64,000 nucleotides of DNA, taken from positions 2,728,001-2,792,000 of the forward strand of contig NZ_CP128361.1 of NCBI RefSeq assembly GCF_030345075.1, in the 5' to 3' direction. The DNA comes from Solwaraspora sp. WMMA2065 (GTDB lineage: Bacteria; Actinomycetota; Actinomycetes; Mycobacteriales; Micromonosporaceae). The translations under genes were made by a program, and so were the position numbers. The notes beneath the pieces are model-generated. The model was given only the letters and a program-made list of their open reading frames with translations. It was not told where the DNA came from and searched no databases. Below, piece by piece: positions 52,065 through 61,038 of the stretch. Positions within the stretch are counted from its first letter, which is position 1. Each line of letters begins with the position of its first letter.

Positions 52065-52970
52065 ATGAGCAACGATACGGTGGTTCTCCTATTTCCCATC
52101 GCCGTGGCGATCATCATGCTCGGACTTGGGCTCACCCTGACAATGGAGGACTTCCGCCGGGTTCTGCGATACCCGCGGGCCATGGTGGTCTGCCTGGTCA
52201 GCCAGATGCTGGTGCTGCCGGCGCTCTGCCTCGGTCTGGTCTTCGTCCTCGGCCTACGCCCCGAACTGGCGGTCGGCATGATGCTGCTCGCCGCCTCACC
52301 GGGCGGCAGTACGGCGAGCCTGTACAGCCACCTGTTCAAAGGTGACCTGGCGCTGAACATCTCGCTCACCGCAGTCAACTCGGTGCTGGCGCTGTTCACC
52401 CTGCCGGTGATCGTCAACCTGTCCGTCGCCGGGTTCATGGGGTCGGACAATTCGATCGGGCTCCAGTTCGACAAGGTGATTCAGGTGTTCGCCCTCGTGC
52501 TGATCCCGATCTCCATCGGCATGGCGGTCCGGCGGCGGTTCACCGGCCTCGCGATCCGGTTGGAGCGCGCGGTCAAGGTGCTGTCCGTCCTCGTGCTGCT
52601 GATGATGATCGCCAGCGTGATCGCCGGTCTCGGCGAAGAGGTGTTCGACGTCCTTGGCGAGATCATCCTCGCCGTCGTGCTGTTCAACCTGCTCAGCATG
52701 ACGATCGGCTACTTCGGCCCCCGGCTGTTCCGGGTCGGCGAACGCGAGTCGATCGCCTCCGCCTTCGAGATCGGCCTGCACAACGCCAGCCTGTCGATCA
52801 CCATCGCGATGACCCCCTCGCTCCTCGGCAACACGGAGATGGCGATGCCCTCGGTCACGTACGGCTTCGTCATGTTCTTCACCGCCGCTGTCTTCGGCTT
52901 CATCGTCGCCCGGCGGGTTCCAGCGGCCAGCGCGTCCGCCGAGCGGGCGACGCCGGCCAGCCGGGTCTGA
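52065..52970 (+). CDS. Bile acid:sodium symporter (BASS/SBF) family transporter
   Basis: The 301-residue protein has about nine or ten hydrophobic helices and the SBF pattern: MLGLGLTLTMEDFRRVLRYPR after the first helix, LLAASPGGSTASLYSHLFKGDLALNISL in the middle (crossover region) and EIGLHNASLSITIAM near residue 235. Family members move organic anions or sulfated/carboxylated solutes with sodium. The substrate is unknown. The ATG at 52065 is preceded by a GGAAAGCAGGC purine run. It stands alone. Confidence 0.9.
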   Translation: MSNDTVVLLFPIAVAIIMLGLGLTLTMEDFRRVLRYPRAMVVCLVSQMLVLPALCLGLVFVLGLRPELAVGMMLLAASPGGSTASLYSHLFKGDLALNISLTAVNSVLALFTLPVIVNLSVAGFMGSDNSIGLQFDKVIQVFALVLIPISIGMAVRRRFTGLAIRLERAVKVLSVLVLLMMIASVIAGLGEEVFDVLGEIILAVVLFNLLSMTIGYFGPRLFRVGERESIASAFEIGLHNASLSITIAMTPSLLGNTEMAMPSVTYGFVMFFTAAVFGFIVARRVPAASASAERATPASRV

Positions 52971-53468
52971 CCCGCTGACCCCGATGTGACCCCAGGGCCC
53001 GAAGGTCAGCGCCGGCACCGTAGCGAGAGCCCGGGTGCCGGCGCCGACCTCTGGTCCGAAACCAGGGCTGTCGTCTGGTCCGAAACCGGCCTCGACCTCT
53101 GGTCAGGACCGACGGCGATGCAACGCCGCGTCGCCAGCCGCAGCTGGGCGGGTGGCAAGAGGCCGGCGACGGCACGGGGCAGGTCGGCCGTTCCGGCGGC
53201 CGGCACCCCGATCTGACCCCGGGCGAAGGATCGCAGAATCATCGCGACGACATGATTCGACGTTTCCAGGTCGGGCGGAGAGTCCGGCTCGCCGCAACTC
53301 GTCCACAGCGCTGGTCTCCGCCGCAACGGGTGCGCCGGCCGTACCGTGTCATCGGCTCGCCGGACCAGCACAACAGGAGTGAAGAAGCGCAGGTCGAGGC
53401 GGTGATGTCGGTGGCTACCCGGCCACCGATCCGATCGGCCTGTTCGATGAGACGGCCATCCGTAGAAG
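52971..53468. other. Non-coding region with short repeats
   Basis: No convincing gene is present in these 498 bp. TCTGGTCCGAAACC occurs twice (53050-53063 and 53074-53087), with a third partial copy at about 53098. No hairpin terminator was found after the transporter. Confidence 0.5.
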
Positions 53469-53541
53469 CTCCCCCGTTTGGACTCGAACCAAAAACCTGC
53501 CGGTTAACAGCCGGCTGCTCTGCCAATTGAGCTACGGGGGA
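53469..53541 (-). tRNA. tRNA-Asn (anticodon GUU)
   Basis: On the minus strand the cloverleaf is complete: acceptor TCCCCCG/CGGGGGA, D arm GCTC/GAGC, anticodon stem GCCGG/CCGGC with loop CTGTTAA, T arm TTTGG-TTCGAGT-CCAAA and discriminator G. CCA is not encoded; CTT follows. Lone, without a visible second tRNA. Confidence 0.96.
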
Positions 53542-53865
53542 CCGCTGTGTAGCCGGCAGCGGATCTCTCCGGACGCCTGGCGACGGGACAAGAGTACAGG
53601 ACGCCACCGCCGGATGGGCGACCGGGTTCGCCGTCCCGGACCGACCGGGTCCACGGCCCCGGACCGGCCGGTCGACCTCCGATCAGGAGCGTACTGAAAC
53701 GGACAAAAGACCGAGTTGCCTGTGCTGACGCGTGAGAAGGGAGCAGGATGGGTAGACAGCACCGGACAGATGACGAAGGCACGACCGGGTCGCTCATCGG
53801 CCAGCCGGCACCGAACCGGACTGACGGCCGACGGGTACACCGGGTCAGGTACGGAAGGAGCCGCC
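53542..53865. other. Gap between tRNA-Asn and the YtxH-like gene
   Basis: This 324-bp stretch contains the divergent promoters of tRNA-Asn and of the small membrane protein. No coding frame or repeat is supported. Confidence 0.5.
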
Positions 53866-54228
53866 ATGCGCGGAAAACTTTGGTTCATCGGCGGGGTCGC
53901 CGTGGGTTTCGTCCTGGGCGCCCGCGCCGGCCGGGAGAAGTACGACGAGTTGGTATTCAACGCACGCAAGGTGATGAACCACCCGACGGTGCAGGAGGCC
54001 GCCGGGGTGGCGCAGGCTCAGGCCAACCGGATCTACGCGGAGGGCCGGGAGCGGCTCAGCCACACCCGGCTGGGCGAACGCCTCAACGGCCACGATCACC
54101 TCACCACCCCCGACAGCAGTCTCGCCGACGCTGGAATGGGCACGGCCTCCTCGCCCGGATCCACTGGTGCGACGACGGCCGGGAACAAGCCCGGCAAGGG
54201 CACCGGATCCGGCGGCAGCGCCAACTGA
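53866..54228 (+). CDS. YtxH-like small membrane protein
   Basis: The 120-residue protein starts MRGKLWFIGGVAVGFVLGARAGREKYDEL: one N-terminal hydrophobic helix with a glycine pattern followed directly by a basic/acidic amphipathic helix, as in YtxH-domain proteins. A long helical stretch (HPTVQEAAGVAQAQANRIYAEG) and a Gly/Ser/Thr-rich tail follow. The role is unknown; relatives are linked with envelope stress. The ATG at 53866 has GGAAGGAG upstream. A perfect bidirectional terminator follows. Confidence 0.82.
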   Translation: MRGKLWFIGGVAVGFVLGARAGREKYDELVFNARKVMNHPTVQEAAGVAQAQANRIYAEGRERLSHTRLGERLNGHDHLTTPDSSLADAGMGTASSPGSTGATTAGNKPGKGTGSGGSAN

Positions 54229-54262
54229 CGCCGGCACTCACCGTCGAGAACGCGGCGTACGC

Positions 54263-54300
54263 GTGGGCCGGTCACCCCGTCAACGGGGTGACCGGCCCAC
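54263..54300. terminator. 38-nt bidirectional hairpin terminator
   Basis: Perfect 18-bp arms (GTGGGCCGGTCACCCCGT and its complement) are separated by two bases. It lies between the convergent YtxH-like and isomerase genes. Confidence 0.88.
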
Positions 54301-54345
54301 AGTCGTCCCGGTGTGTTCGCCGCCGCTGGTCCGGCGGCGGCCAGG

Positions 54346-55356
54346 TCAGTCCCGGCTGCTGGAGAACGCGGCGTCGAACGCCGCCGTCGGGGCGTCGAAC
54401 GCCTGCTGACGGACGAACCGCAATGCCTCGGGGGCGCCGACCAACCGGTCCATCCCGGCGTCCTCCCACTCGACCGAGATCGGTCCGTCGTAGCCGATCG
54501 CGTTGAGTGCCCGGAAACAGTCCTCCCACGGCACGTCGCCGTGCCCGGTGGAGACGAAATCCCAGCCCCGCCGCAGATCCGCCCAGGGCAGGTGGGAGGC
54601 GAGCCGGCCGCGCCGACCGTCGCCGGTACGGACCTTCGCGTCCTTGCAGTCGACGTGGTAGATCCGGTCGGCGAACTCGAGGATGAAGTTGACCGGGTCC
54701 AGTTCCTGCCAGACGAAGTGCGACGGGTCCCAGTTGAGGCCAAACGCCGGGCGGTTGCCGATCGCCTCCAGGGTGCGGCGGGTCGTCCAGTAGTCGTAGG
54801 CGATCTCGCTTGGGTGCACCTCATGGGCGAACCTGACCCCGACCTCGTCGAACACGTCGAGGATCGGGTTGAACCGGTCCGCGAAGTCCTGGTAGCCGCG
54901 TTCGATCATCTCCGGCGGCACCGGTGGGAACATGGCCAGGGTGTGCCAGATCGACGAGCCGGTGAAGCCGATGACGGTGGAGACGCCGAGCTTCGCGGCG
55001 GCCCGGGCGGTGTCCTTGATCTCCTCGGCGGCGCGCTGACGGACGCCTTCGGGTTCCCCGTCGCCCCAGATCCGGGCGGGCAGGATCCCCTGGTGCCGCT
55101 CGTCGATCGGGTGGTCGCAGACCGCCTGGCCGACCAGGTGGTTGGAGATCGCGTACACCTTGAGGTTGTACTTGGCCAAGGTTTGCAGCTTGCGTTCGAC
55201 GTAGTCGTCCTCGGCCAGCGCCCGGTCCACCTCGAAGTGGTCGCCCCAGCAGGCGATCTCCAGGCCGTCGTAGCCCCACTCCGAGGTCAGCCGACACACT
55301 TCCTCGAACGGCAGGTCGGCCCACTGGCCGGTGAAGAGCGTGATGGGTCGCGCCAT
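54346..55356 (-). CDS. Sugar phosphate isomerase/epimerase-like TIM-barrel protein
   Basis: The 336-residue protein is a xylose-isomerase-like TIM barrel (AP_endonuc_2). Likely metal ligands are visible along the strands: [30 protein letters not shown] (Glu/His), [13 protein letters not shown] (Asp/His), [11 protein letters not shown] and [12 protein letters not shown] (Glu). The opening [16 protein letters not shown] is typical of a sugar-catabolism subgroup. The substrate is unknown; inosose or ketose derivatives are usual in this family. No catabolic partner gene is adjacent. Confidence 0.87.
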   Translation of the reverse strand: MARPITLFTGQWADLPFEEVCRLTSEWGYDGLEIACWGDHFEVDRALAEDDYVERKLQTLAKYNLKVYAISNHLVGQAVCDHPIDERHQGILPARIWGDGEPEGVRQRAAEEIKDTARAAAKLGVSTVIGFTGSSIWHTLAMFPPVPPEMIERGYQDFADRFNPILDVFDEVGVRFAHEVHPSEIAYDYWTTRRTLEAIGNRPAFGLNWDPSHFVWQELDPVNFILEFADRIYHVDCKDAKVRTGDGRRGRLASHLPWADLRRGWDFVSTGHGDVPWEDCFRALNAIGYDGPISVEWEDAGMDRLVGAPEALRFVRQQAFDAPTAAFDAAFSSSRD

Positions 55357-55710
55357 GGTCCTTCTCCCGTTGTCGTCACTGGGATTCCATCCCGCGCCGC
55401 AGGTGCGGCGCCTGGTTGGACCGGTGCGAGGTGACGGCCCGATGAGCTATCGGCGTGGAACTACCTGGTCGTGGTACATCGACCGGTGGGGCGGGCAGCG
55501 GACACCGGCCGGCTGGTCACGACGGCATCCGGCACGCTCGCCGTGCCGGCGCGACGCTTCCCGACCGGGCGGGTTGCGCCTCCCGCCCGGACACCGGCCC
55601 GGGGGACGGGCCTGCCCGCACCACTCTAGGCCGGTTGCGGGCCGCCGCGATAGAGGCAGCCGAGGTACGGGCCGACAGGGTACGACGCCAGCGAGTCACG
55701 AGCCTGGCGG
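55357..55710. other. Intergenic region, no clear gene
   Basis: These 354 bp hold the promoter of the isomerase gene and the 3' flank of the sulfotransferase gene. A plus-strand frame from ATG 55443 ([20 protein letters not shown]) has a weak GAGGTGA site upstream but soon becomes Arg/Pro-rich. It is not supported as a gene. Confidence 0.45.
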
Positions 55711-56616
55711 TCAGTAACCCCACTCGGCAAGCGGCTTCTCCAGCACCCGGTCCACCGCAGCCAACTGCTCCTGGCTGAGTTCCCGGTGGTACGCCGCCCC
55801 TCGACCGCTGTGGAACTCGTACCGGCGGAAGCCACGGTCGAACGAGGGCGACCAGTCGAGGCCGAGAAAGTCCAGCATCCGGGCTACTTCGTCGCTTGGT
55901 GCGACCAGCAGATCCTCGTACCGTACGTCCAGCCATTGGCCGGCCGGGTGGCTGGCCCGAGCCTCGGCGAACGCGGCCATCAGCATCTTCCAGCCGAGCG
56001 CGGCCAGCACCGGAAACGACCGGTCGGCTTCTTCCCACTCGGCCCGCAGATCGGCCGGCAGCGGGCCGAGGAACCAGTTGTCCGGCCCACGCCAGCCGTC
56101 CCACCAGCCCATCTGCAGCCACGAGTTGGCTACCGCACGTCCGTCGCGGACCACGTTGACCACCCGCAACTCCGGGTACGCGGCATGCAGCCAACCGGTG
56201 CGGGGCCAGCCCGTGACGTGTTGCAGCAGCACCTGGCAGCCCTGCCGCTTGACCCGGCGGTCGAAAAAGGCACGCAGCCGCTGGCCCACGTACGGGGTGA
56301 GGTCGTCAGCCCGCAGGTCCCGGCACGGCCTGGAGTAGCCGGCCATCACCTGCCGGTCAATCAGCCGATACGCCTCGGACGGCGCCACCCGCAGCCGGCC
56401 GCGTTCCAGCAGGCGACGGCTGTGCCCGAGCGAGGTCATGCCGGCCGGCCGGGGCGTCGAGCGGCGGTACAGCCGGCCGTTGCGACGACCGGCCAGGTTG
56501 AGCCGGGGCAGCTTGTCGTCCAGCCCGGACACGAAACCGACAGCCGGGTGCCGGGCCAGGATCTCCTGGACAAGGGTCGATCCGCACCGTCCGGTGCCCA
56601 CGACGACGGACAGCAT
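55711..56616 (-). CDS. PAPS-dependent sulfotransferase (1)
   Basis: The 301-residue enzyme begins MLSVVVGTGRCGSTLVQEIL, the 5'-phosphosulfate loop of sulfotransferases. VVNVVRDGRAVANSWLQMGWW near residue 155 is the 3'-phosphate-binding segment. It would transfer sulfate from PAPS to a hydroxyl or amine acceptor. It is the last gene of a minus-strand operon with a second sulfotransferase and a glycosyltransferase. The ATG at 56616 places the loop at the N-terminus, as usual; it lies 4 bp after the previous stop. Confidence 0.88.
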   Translation of the reverse strand: MLSVVVGTGRCGSTLVQEILARHPAVGFVSGLDDKLPRLNLAGRRNGRLYRRSTPRPAGMTSLGHSRRLLERGRLRVAPSEAYRLIDRQVMAGYSRPCRDLRADDLTPYVGQRLRAFFDRRVKRQGCQVLLQHVTGWPRTGWLHAAYPELRVVNVVRDGRAVANSWLQMGWWDGWRGPDNWFLGPLPADLRAEWEEADRSFPVLAALGWKMLMAAFAEARASHPAGQWLDVRYEDLLVAPSDEVARMLDFLGLDWSPSFDRGFRRYEFHSGRGAAYHRELSQEQLAAVDRVLEKPLAEWGY

Positions 56617-56620
56617 CGAG

Positions 56621-57742
56621 TCAGCCTTCCTTGCTCGGTGTCGTGGCCGGGACCGGCTCACCGACCGGCCCACCCTGGGCTCCGACCGGGGGCACCGCCC
56701 GGGCCGGGGGCGCTGCGGGTCGCCGTACCGGATAGCCGAAGCGGCGCAGCAGCGGCAGCGTCACTGCGGTGACCACCGCGAAGGACCGGCCGGGCAGCGC
56801 CCGGACCCATTCGGCGTCGTCGCTGACCGGGACCGCTCCGGTACGGTGCCGCGCCGGGTTGCCCGCCACCGAGTGGGTGGCGGCCAGGGTGAGCCGGCCT
56901 TCGGCGTCGATCGGCAGCCCGGCCGGATCCAGTCCGGCGAACAGCGCGATCCGGCGCAGCTGACCGGCCGGGTCGACAACCACGTCCTCGTAGCGGACCC
57001 GCAGGTAGCGGTCGGGTCCGGCGGCTTCGAAGAACCGCGCGGTGGCGGCGTTCCACACCCGCCACAGCAGAGCCGCCTTCCACACCGGCGGGCGGCTCAT
57101 CAGGTTGCGGTCCGCCGCGCCGTCCAGTCCGCGCCGACGGCGCCAGGAGAAGGCGGTGCCGCGCGGGTCCCGGACCAGGTGCAGCACCCGCAGGTCGATA
57201 CCGGGCAGGTCACGCAGCAACGCACCGTACGGTGGCAGCTTCGACGAGTCGACCACCACCACAGGTCCGTCGCCGCCGCGGCTCACCTGGCGGGCGACCG
57301 CCGGATAGACCGCGGCGATCGCGGCGTCGTCGGCGTGGTGCGGCACGGCCCGCCGTCCGGCACCGGCTCGCCTCAGCATGGCTGGCAGGTCCCGCATCCG
57401 CAGCCTGGCCCGCAGTCGTCGGGCGATGCCGGCCGCGTCCGGGCCAGTGGCCGAGGCCGGACCAGCAACAGCTGCCAGTTCGGCGGTGACCGCCCGCCAG
57501 ACCGGACAGGCGTCGAACGGCGCGCCGCAGCCGCAGGGACGGTTGTCGACCATCCCGCGCTGCCAGAGGTAGCGCAACTCGCCGGCGGCGAAACAGCCGT
57601 CCAGCTGCCCCAGGACGGTGGTGATCAGGGTGCTGCCGCTGCGACCGCTGCCGGCCAGGTAGAGCACCCGGACCGGAGGACTCGACGGGCCGGGTGTACC
57701 TGCGGCAGAGGATGTGCCTGCGGCGGAGGGCGTGCCGGTCAT
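56621..57742 (-). CDS. PAPS-dependent sulfotransferase (2)
   Basis: The 373-residue enzyme has a Ser/Thr/Pro-rich first 20 residues, then VRVLYLAGSGRSGSTLITTVL (phosphosulfate loop), a Cys-rich segment NRPCGCGAPFDACPVW characteristic of one bacterial sulfotransferase subgroup, and LRVLHLVRDPRGTAFSWRRRR (3'-phosphate binding). The final 35 residues are Pro/Ala-rich. Its ATG overlaps the stop of the glycosyltransferase gene by 4 bp (ATGA), so the two are translationally coupled. Confidence 0.88.
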   Translation of the reverse strand: MTGTPSAAGTSSAAGTPGPSSPPVRVLYLAGSGRSGSTLITTVLGQLDGCFAAGELRYLWQRGMVDNRPCGCGAPFDACPVWRAVTAELAAVAGPASATGPDAAGIARRLRARLRMRDLPAMLRRAGAGRRAVPHHADDAAIAAVYPAVARQVSRGGDGPVVVVDSSKLPPYGALLRDLPGIDLRVLHLVRDPRGTAFSWRRRRGLDGAADRNLMSRPPVWKAALLWRVWNAATARFFEAAGPDRYLRVRYEDVVVDPAGQLRRIALFAGLDPAGLPIDAEGRLTLAATHSVAGNPARHRTGAVPVSDDAEWVRALPGRSFAVVTAVTLPLLRRFGYPVRRPAAPPARAVPPVGAQGGPVGEPVPATTPSKEG

Positions 57743-58989
57743 CGTCGGGTTCCCGCCGGGGCGGTCAACGCCGCAGCCAGGTAGGCGTCGCGGAGCCGGT
57801 TCAGGTGCAGGTCGGGCGCGAAGTCACGGTCGATCTTGTCCCGGGCGGCCCGGCCCATCGCGTACGCCCGGTCGGGGTCGGCGACCAGCCTGCTCAGCGC
57901 GTCGCCGAGCGCCACCGGGTCGTCGGCCGGGACGGTCTCCCCGTCGAGACCGGGACTGATCAGCTCCGGCAGCCCACCGAGGTCGGTGCCGACCACCGGC
58001 ACGCCGCACGCGAACGCCTCGAGCACCGCCATTGGCTGGTTCTCATGCCACCGGGACGGCACCGCGACCGCCGCTGAGGACCTGATCAGGTCGTGCAGCC
58101 GGGACTTGTCCAGCCGGCCGTGGAACCGCACCCGACCGGGTGCCACCCGGTCGGCGAGGGCACGGACCGCAGGCAGGGCGGGGCCGTCGCCGGCCACGTG
58201 GACGGGCACCTGCCGGGGCAGTCGGGCGACCGCCTCGACCAGCGTGTCCACTCCCTTCTCGACGGAGATCCGGCCGGCGAAGACCACTCCCCCGCCCGGC
58301 GAGTCCTTGACCGCCACGGCGGCCGCGTCGACGAAGTGGTTGATCACCCGTAGCCGGTCCGGGTAGACGCCGGCCCGGCGCATCACGTCGGCGAGAAACC
58401 GGCTGGGACTGACGAACACCCCCACCGAACCATAGGCCCGTGACTGTCTGTGTATCCACGACTCCACAGCGAGTAGCGTACTGGCGGATGCCGATCCGTC
58501 CTTGCACCTGCGCCGCGCGGCGTGTAGCGGACCTCCATCGACGCACGCCGCACAGATCTTCCCCCGGTCCAGCATCTGGTAGCTGGGGCAGGCGAGCTTG
58601 TAGTCGTGCATGGTCAGCACGCACGGCACCCCGGCGTCGCGGGCGGCAGCGAGCACCGACGGAGACAGCTGGTGGTAGATGTTGTGCAGGTGGATCACGT
58701 CCGGCCCGAAGTCCTCGATCACCCGGGTCAGGCCGCGGCGGCTCGCCGGCGACCAGATCATCCGACCGGCGGCGGCCAGCCGGGGGCGCAGTCCGCGCGG
58801 CGCCGGCTCCAGCTCGACGTGCGGCGGGAAGTGCCGGGCGTACGGCAACGGCCCGTCGTTGTCCGGGTGGGTCATCCCGAAGTACGCCACCTCGTCCCCG
58901 GCCGCGCGCTGCAGATCGGCGAGGTCGATCAGATACCCCTCGGCGCCACCGCGACGGTACAGAAACTTGTTCACATGGAGGACACGCAT
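57739..58989 (-). CDS. GT4-family glycosyltransferase
   Basis: The 416-residue enzyme is a GT-B fold retaining glycosyltransferase. MRVLHVNKFLYRRGGAEGYLIDLA is the N-terminal Gly-rich donor/acceptor loop, and SRWHENQPMAVLEAFACGVPVVGTD carries the E-x7-E donor motif. An insertion with Cys residues (RGKICAACVDG and later RRRC) near residues 143-165 may bind a metal. It transfers a sugar from a nucleotide donor to an unknown acceptor at the cytoplasmic membrane face. It is the first gene of the minus arm of the sulfation cluster. Confidence 0.9.
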   Translation of the reverse strand: MRVLHVNKFLYRRGGAEGYLIDLADLQRAAGDEVAYFGMTHPDNDGPLPYARHFPPHVELEPAPRGLRPRLAAAGRMIWSPASRRGLTRVIEDFGPDVIHLHNIYHQLSPSVLAAARDAGVPCVLTMHDYKLACPSYQMLDRGKICAACVDGGPLHAARRRCKDGSASASTLLAVESWIHRQSRAYGSVGVFVSPSRFLADVMRRAGVYPDRLRVINHFVDAAAVAVKDSPGGGVVFAGRISVEKGVDTLVEAVARLPRQVPVHVAGDGPALPAVRALADRVAPGRVRFHGRLDKSRLHDLIRSSAAVAVPSRWHENQPMAVLEAFACGVPVVGTDLGGLPELISPGLDGETVPADDPVALGDALSRLVADPDRAYAMGRAARDKIDRDFAPDLHLNRLRDAYLAAALTAPAGTRR

Positions 58990-59249
58990 CAGTCCGGCCC
59001 GCTCGCTCGATACCGGGGTGTGGCCACCCGGTTATGGTGGCGCAGGGCTCCCGCCCTGGCTGCTGCCTCACGCTATGCACCCACGCCGGGTTAGTCCAGT
59101 ACCGAATCGCCAACTAGCTGATCGGGTGATCTTGTGTGGCTGACCAGCCTGCGTCCTGGCGTTTCGCCCCGATCCATGGGTAGCCTGACCGCGGCCCGAC
59201 CTCGCCCCAGCCTGGCCATCGCGGCTGGTGACGTGCCCGAGGAGGACCG

Positions 59250-60239
59250 GTGAACGACGACGAGCCTTCCACCCTGGCCTGGACCGCGCGGCGGATCGCC
59301 CGGCACGCCCGGTGGATCCGCACCGAAGGGCTCCGCCGCCTCGTCGAAGAGGACCGACTCAACCCGGTCGACCGGGCCACCACCGCCTGGGCCAAACTGC
59401 GCTGGCGGCATCGGCACGGCGTACCCCGTGGTCAAGCCGTTCCCGTCTACCTGGTCGGCCTGCAGCGGTCCGGCACCAACATGCTGGTCCGCGGGCTGGA
59501 GAACGCCGGCGAGGTCGAGGTCCGCAACGAAAGCGACCGGCGGGTCTTCCATCGTTTTCAACTCCGCGACGACGCGGTGCTGACCGCCGTGGTCAACCGC
59601 AGCCGACACGCGTACGTGCTGGTCAAACCGCTGTGTGACAGCCACCGGGTGGACGAACTGCTCGCCCTGCCCGGGATGGCGCCGGGACGGGCGGTCTGGG
59701 CGTGGCGCGACGTCGACGACCGGGCCCGCTCCGAGGTGGCCAAGTTCGGCGACGCCAACCTGCGGGCGCTCGCCGCCATCGCCGACGGCACCATCGGCCG
59801 CCGCTGGCAGGGCCAGCGCCTCGACGCGGACACCTACGAGCTGATTCACGGCTTCGACTACCGGCGGATGGACCGGCACACCGCCGCCGCCCTTTTCTGG
59901 TACGTCCGGAACACCCTCTACTTCCGGCTCGGCCTGGACCGCCGCGACGACGTGCTGCTCAGCTCGTACGACGCGTTGATCACCGACCCGGCCGGGCAGA
60001 TCAGCCGGCTGTGCGACTTCCTCGGGATCGCCTACCGCCCCGACCTGTCCGCGCACATCGCCCCCCGCACCCCCGCCCGCCAGCCGCTGCCGATCGACCC
60101 GGCGGTCCGTACGCTCTGCGACGAACTCACCGCCCGACTGACCGCCAGCGGCCGCCCACAGTCCCCCACCACCCCACCTCAACAAGCCGACACCGACCGG
60201 CGTGCTCCGGTGAGCGTGGAAAGGACCGACCATGGCTGA
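59250..60239 (+). CDS. PAPS-dependent sulfotransferase-like protein (3)
   Basis: The 329-residue protein has a basic N-terminal region of about 65 residues, then VPVYLVGLQRSGTNMLVRGLE (phosphosulfate loop). The 3'-phosphate segment is less canonical (VWAWRDVDDRARSEVAKFGD). A C-terminal DFLGI segment common in sulfotransferases is present (LCDFLGIAYRP). The GTG at 59250 follows GAGGAGG. It is first in the plus arm and overlaps the next gene by 8 bp. The deviation in the 3'-phosphate segment leaves some doubt about donor. Confidence 0.82.
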   Translation: MNDDEPSTLAWTARRIARHARWIRTEGLRRLVEEDRLNPVDRATTAWAKLRWRHRHGVPRGQAVPVYLVGLQRSGTNMLVRGLENAGEVEVRNESDRRVFHRFQLRDDAVLTAVVNRSRHAYVLVKPLCDSHRVDELLALPGMAPGRAVWAWRDVDDRARSEVAKFGDANLRALAAIADGTIGRRWQGQRLDADTYELIHGFDYRRMDRHTAAALFWYVRNTLYFRLGLDRRDDVLLSSYDALITDPAGQISRLCDFLGIAYRPDLSAHIAPRTPARQPLPIDPAVRTLCDELTARLTASGRPQSPTTPPQQADTDRRAPVSVERTDHG

Positions 60240-61038
60240 AGCCCCCGCGCCGGCCACCGCCGAAGTGGCGCAGTTGCCGACGGCGCCCATCTTCCTGGTG
60301 GGCTGCCAGCGCTCCGGCACCACCTTCCTGCGGCTGGTGCTCGACTCGCACTCCCGGATCTCCTGCGGACCGGAGACCCGGTTCCTGCCGGACCTGCGAC
60401 GCATCGTCGGCTCCGACTGGGAGCGGCTGGCCCGCTTCGGCTTCACCCGGGAGGACTGGCTGCGCCGCATCGCCGACTTCTTCGGCGGCGTGCACGCCGA
60501 CTACGCCGCCGGCCGGGGCAAGGCTCGGTGGGCCGACAAGACCCCGCTGTACGCGATCTCGCTCGACTTCGTCACCGAGGTCTTCCCGGACGCGCAGATC
60601 GTGCACGTCATCCGGGACGGCCGCGACGTGGTGGTCTCGCACCGCAAGCGGTTCGGGTACTGGTCGGCGGTGAAATGCGTGGTCAAGTGGCCGCGCTACA
60701 TTCGTACCGCCCGCGCGATGGGCGCCACCCTGCCAGCTGACCGCTACCACGAACTGCGCTACGAGGACGCGGTACGGGAGCCGGAGAAGTCGATGCGCGC
60801 GCTGTTCGAGTTCCTCGGCGAACCGTGGGAGGAAGGCGTGCTCGACTACGTCGACAAACCGCATGACGTGGCCGGAAAGTACACCAGTGAGGCGGACCGA
60901 CGCCGCGCCTCCGCCGGCACCGACTCGGCCATCTACCGGTCCCGCGTCGGCAGCTACCGCCGGGAGCTGGACCCGTTCCTGCGGCTGCTCGTCGCGGCCT
61001 TCTCCGGTCGGATGCTGCGCGAGCTGGGTTACCGATGA
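60232..61038 (+). CDS. PAPS-dependent sulfotransferase (4)
   Basis: The 268-residue enzyme has FLVGCQRSGTTFLRLVLDSH (phosphosulfate loop) near residue 24, DKTPLYAISL, and IVHVIRDGRDVVVSHRKRFGYW (3'-phosphate binding). FEFLGEPWEEGVLDYV is a typical C-terminal segment. This is the most canonical of the four. It overlaps its upstream neighbour by 8 bp and its downstream neighbour by 4 bp, indicating strict co-expression. Confidence 0.9.
   Translation: MAEAPAPATAEVAQLPTAPIFLVGCQRSGTTFLRLVLDSHSRISCGPETRFLPDLRRIVGSDWERLARFGFTREDWLRRIADFFGGVHADYAAGRGKARWADKTPLYAISLDFVTEVFPDAQIVHVIRDGRDVVVSHRKRFGYWSAVKCVVKWPRYIRTARAMGATLPADRYHELRYEDAVREPEKSMRALFEFLGEPWEEGVLDYVDKPHDVAGKYTSEADRRRASAGTDSAIYRSRVGSYRRELDPFLRLLVAAFSGRMLRELGYR

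Noticed and set aside
55443-55717. Plus-strand frame starting [18 protein letters not shown]
   Set aside because: Only the first 20 residues look protein-like; the remainder is Arg/Pro-rich and the ribosome site is weak.
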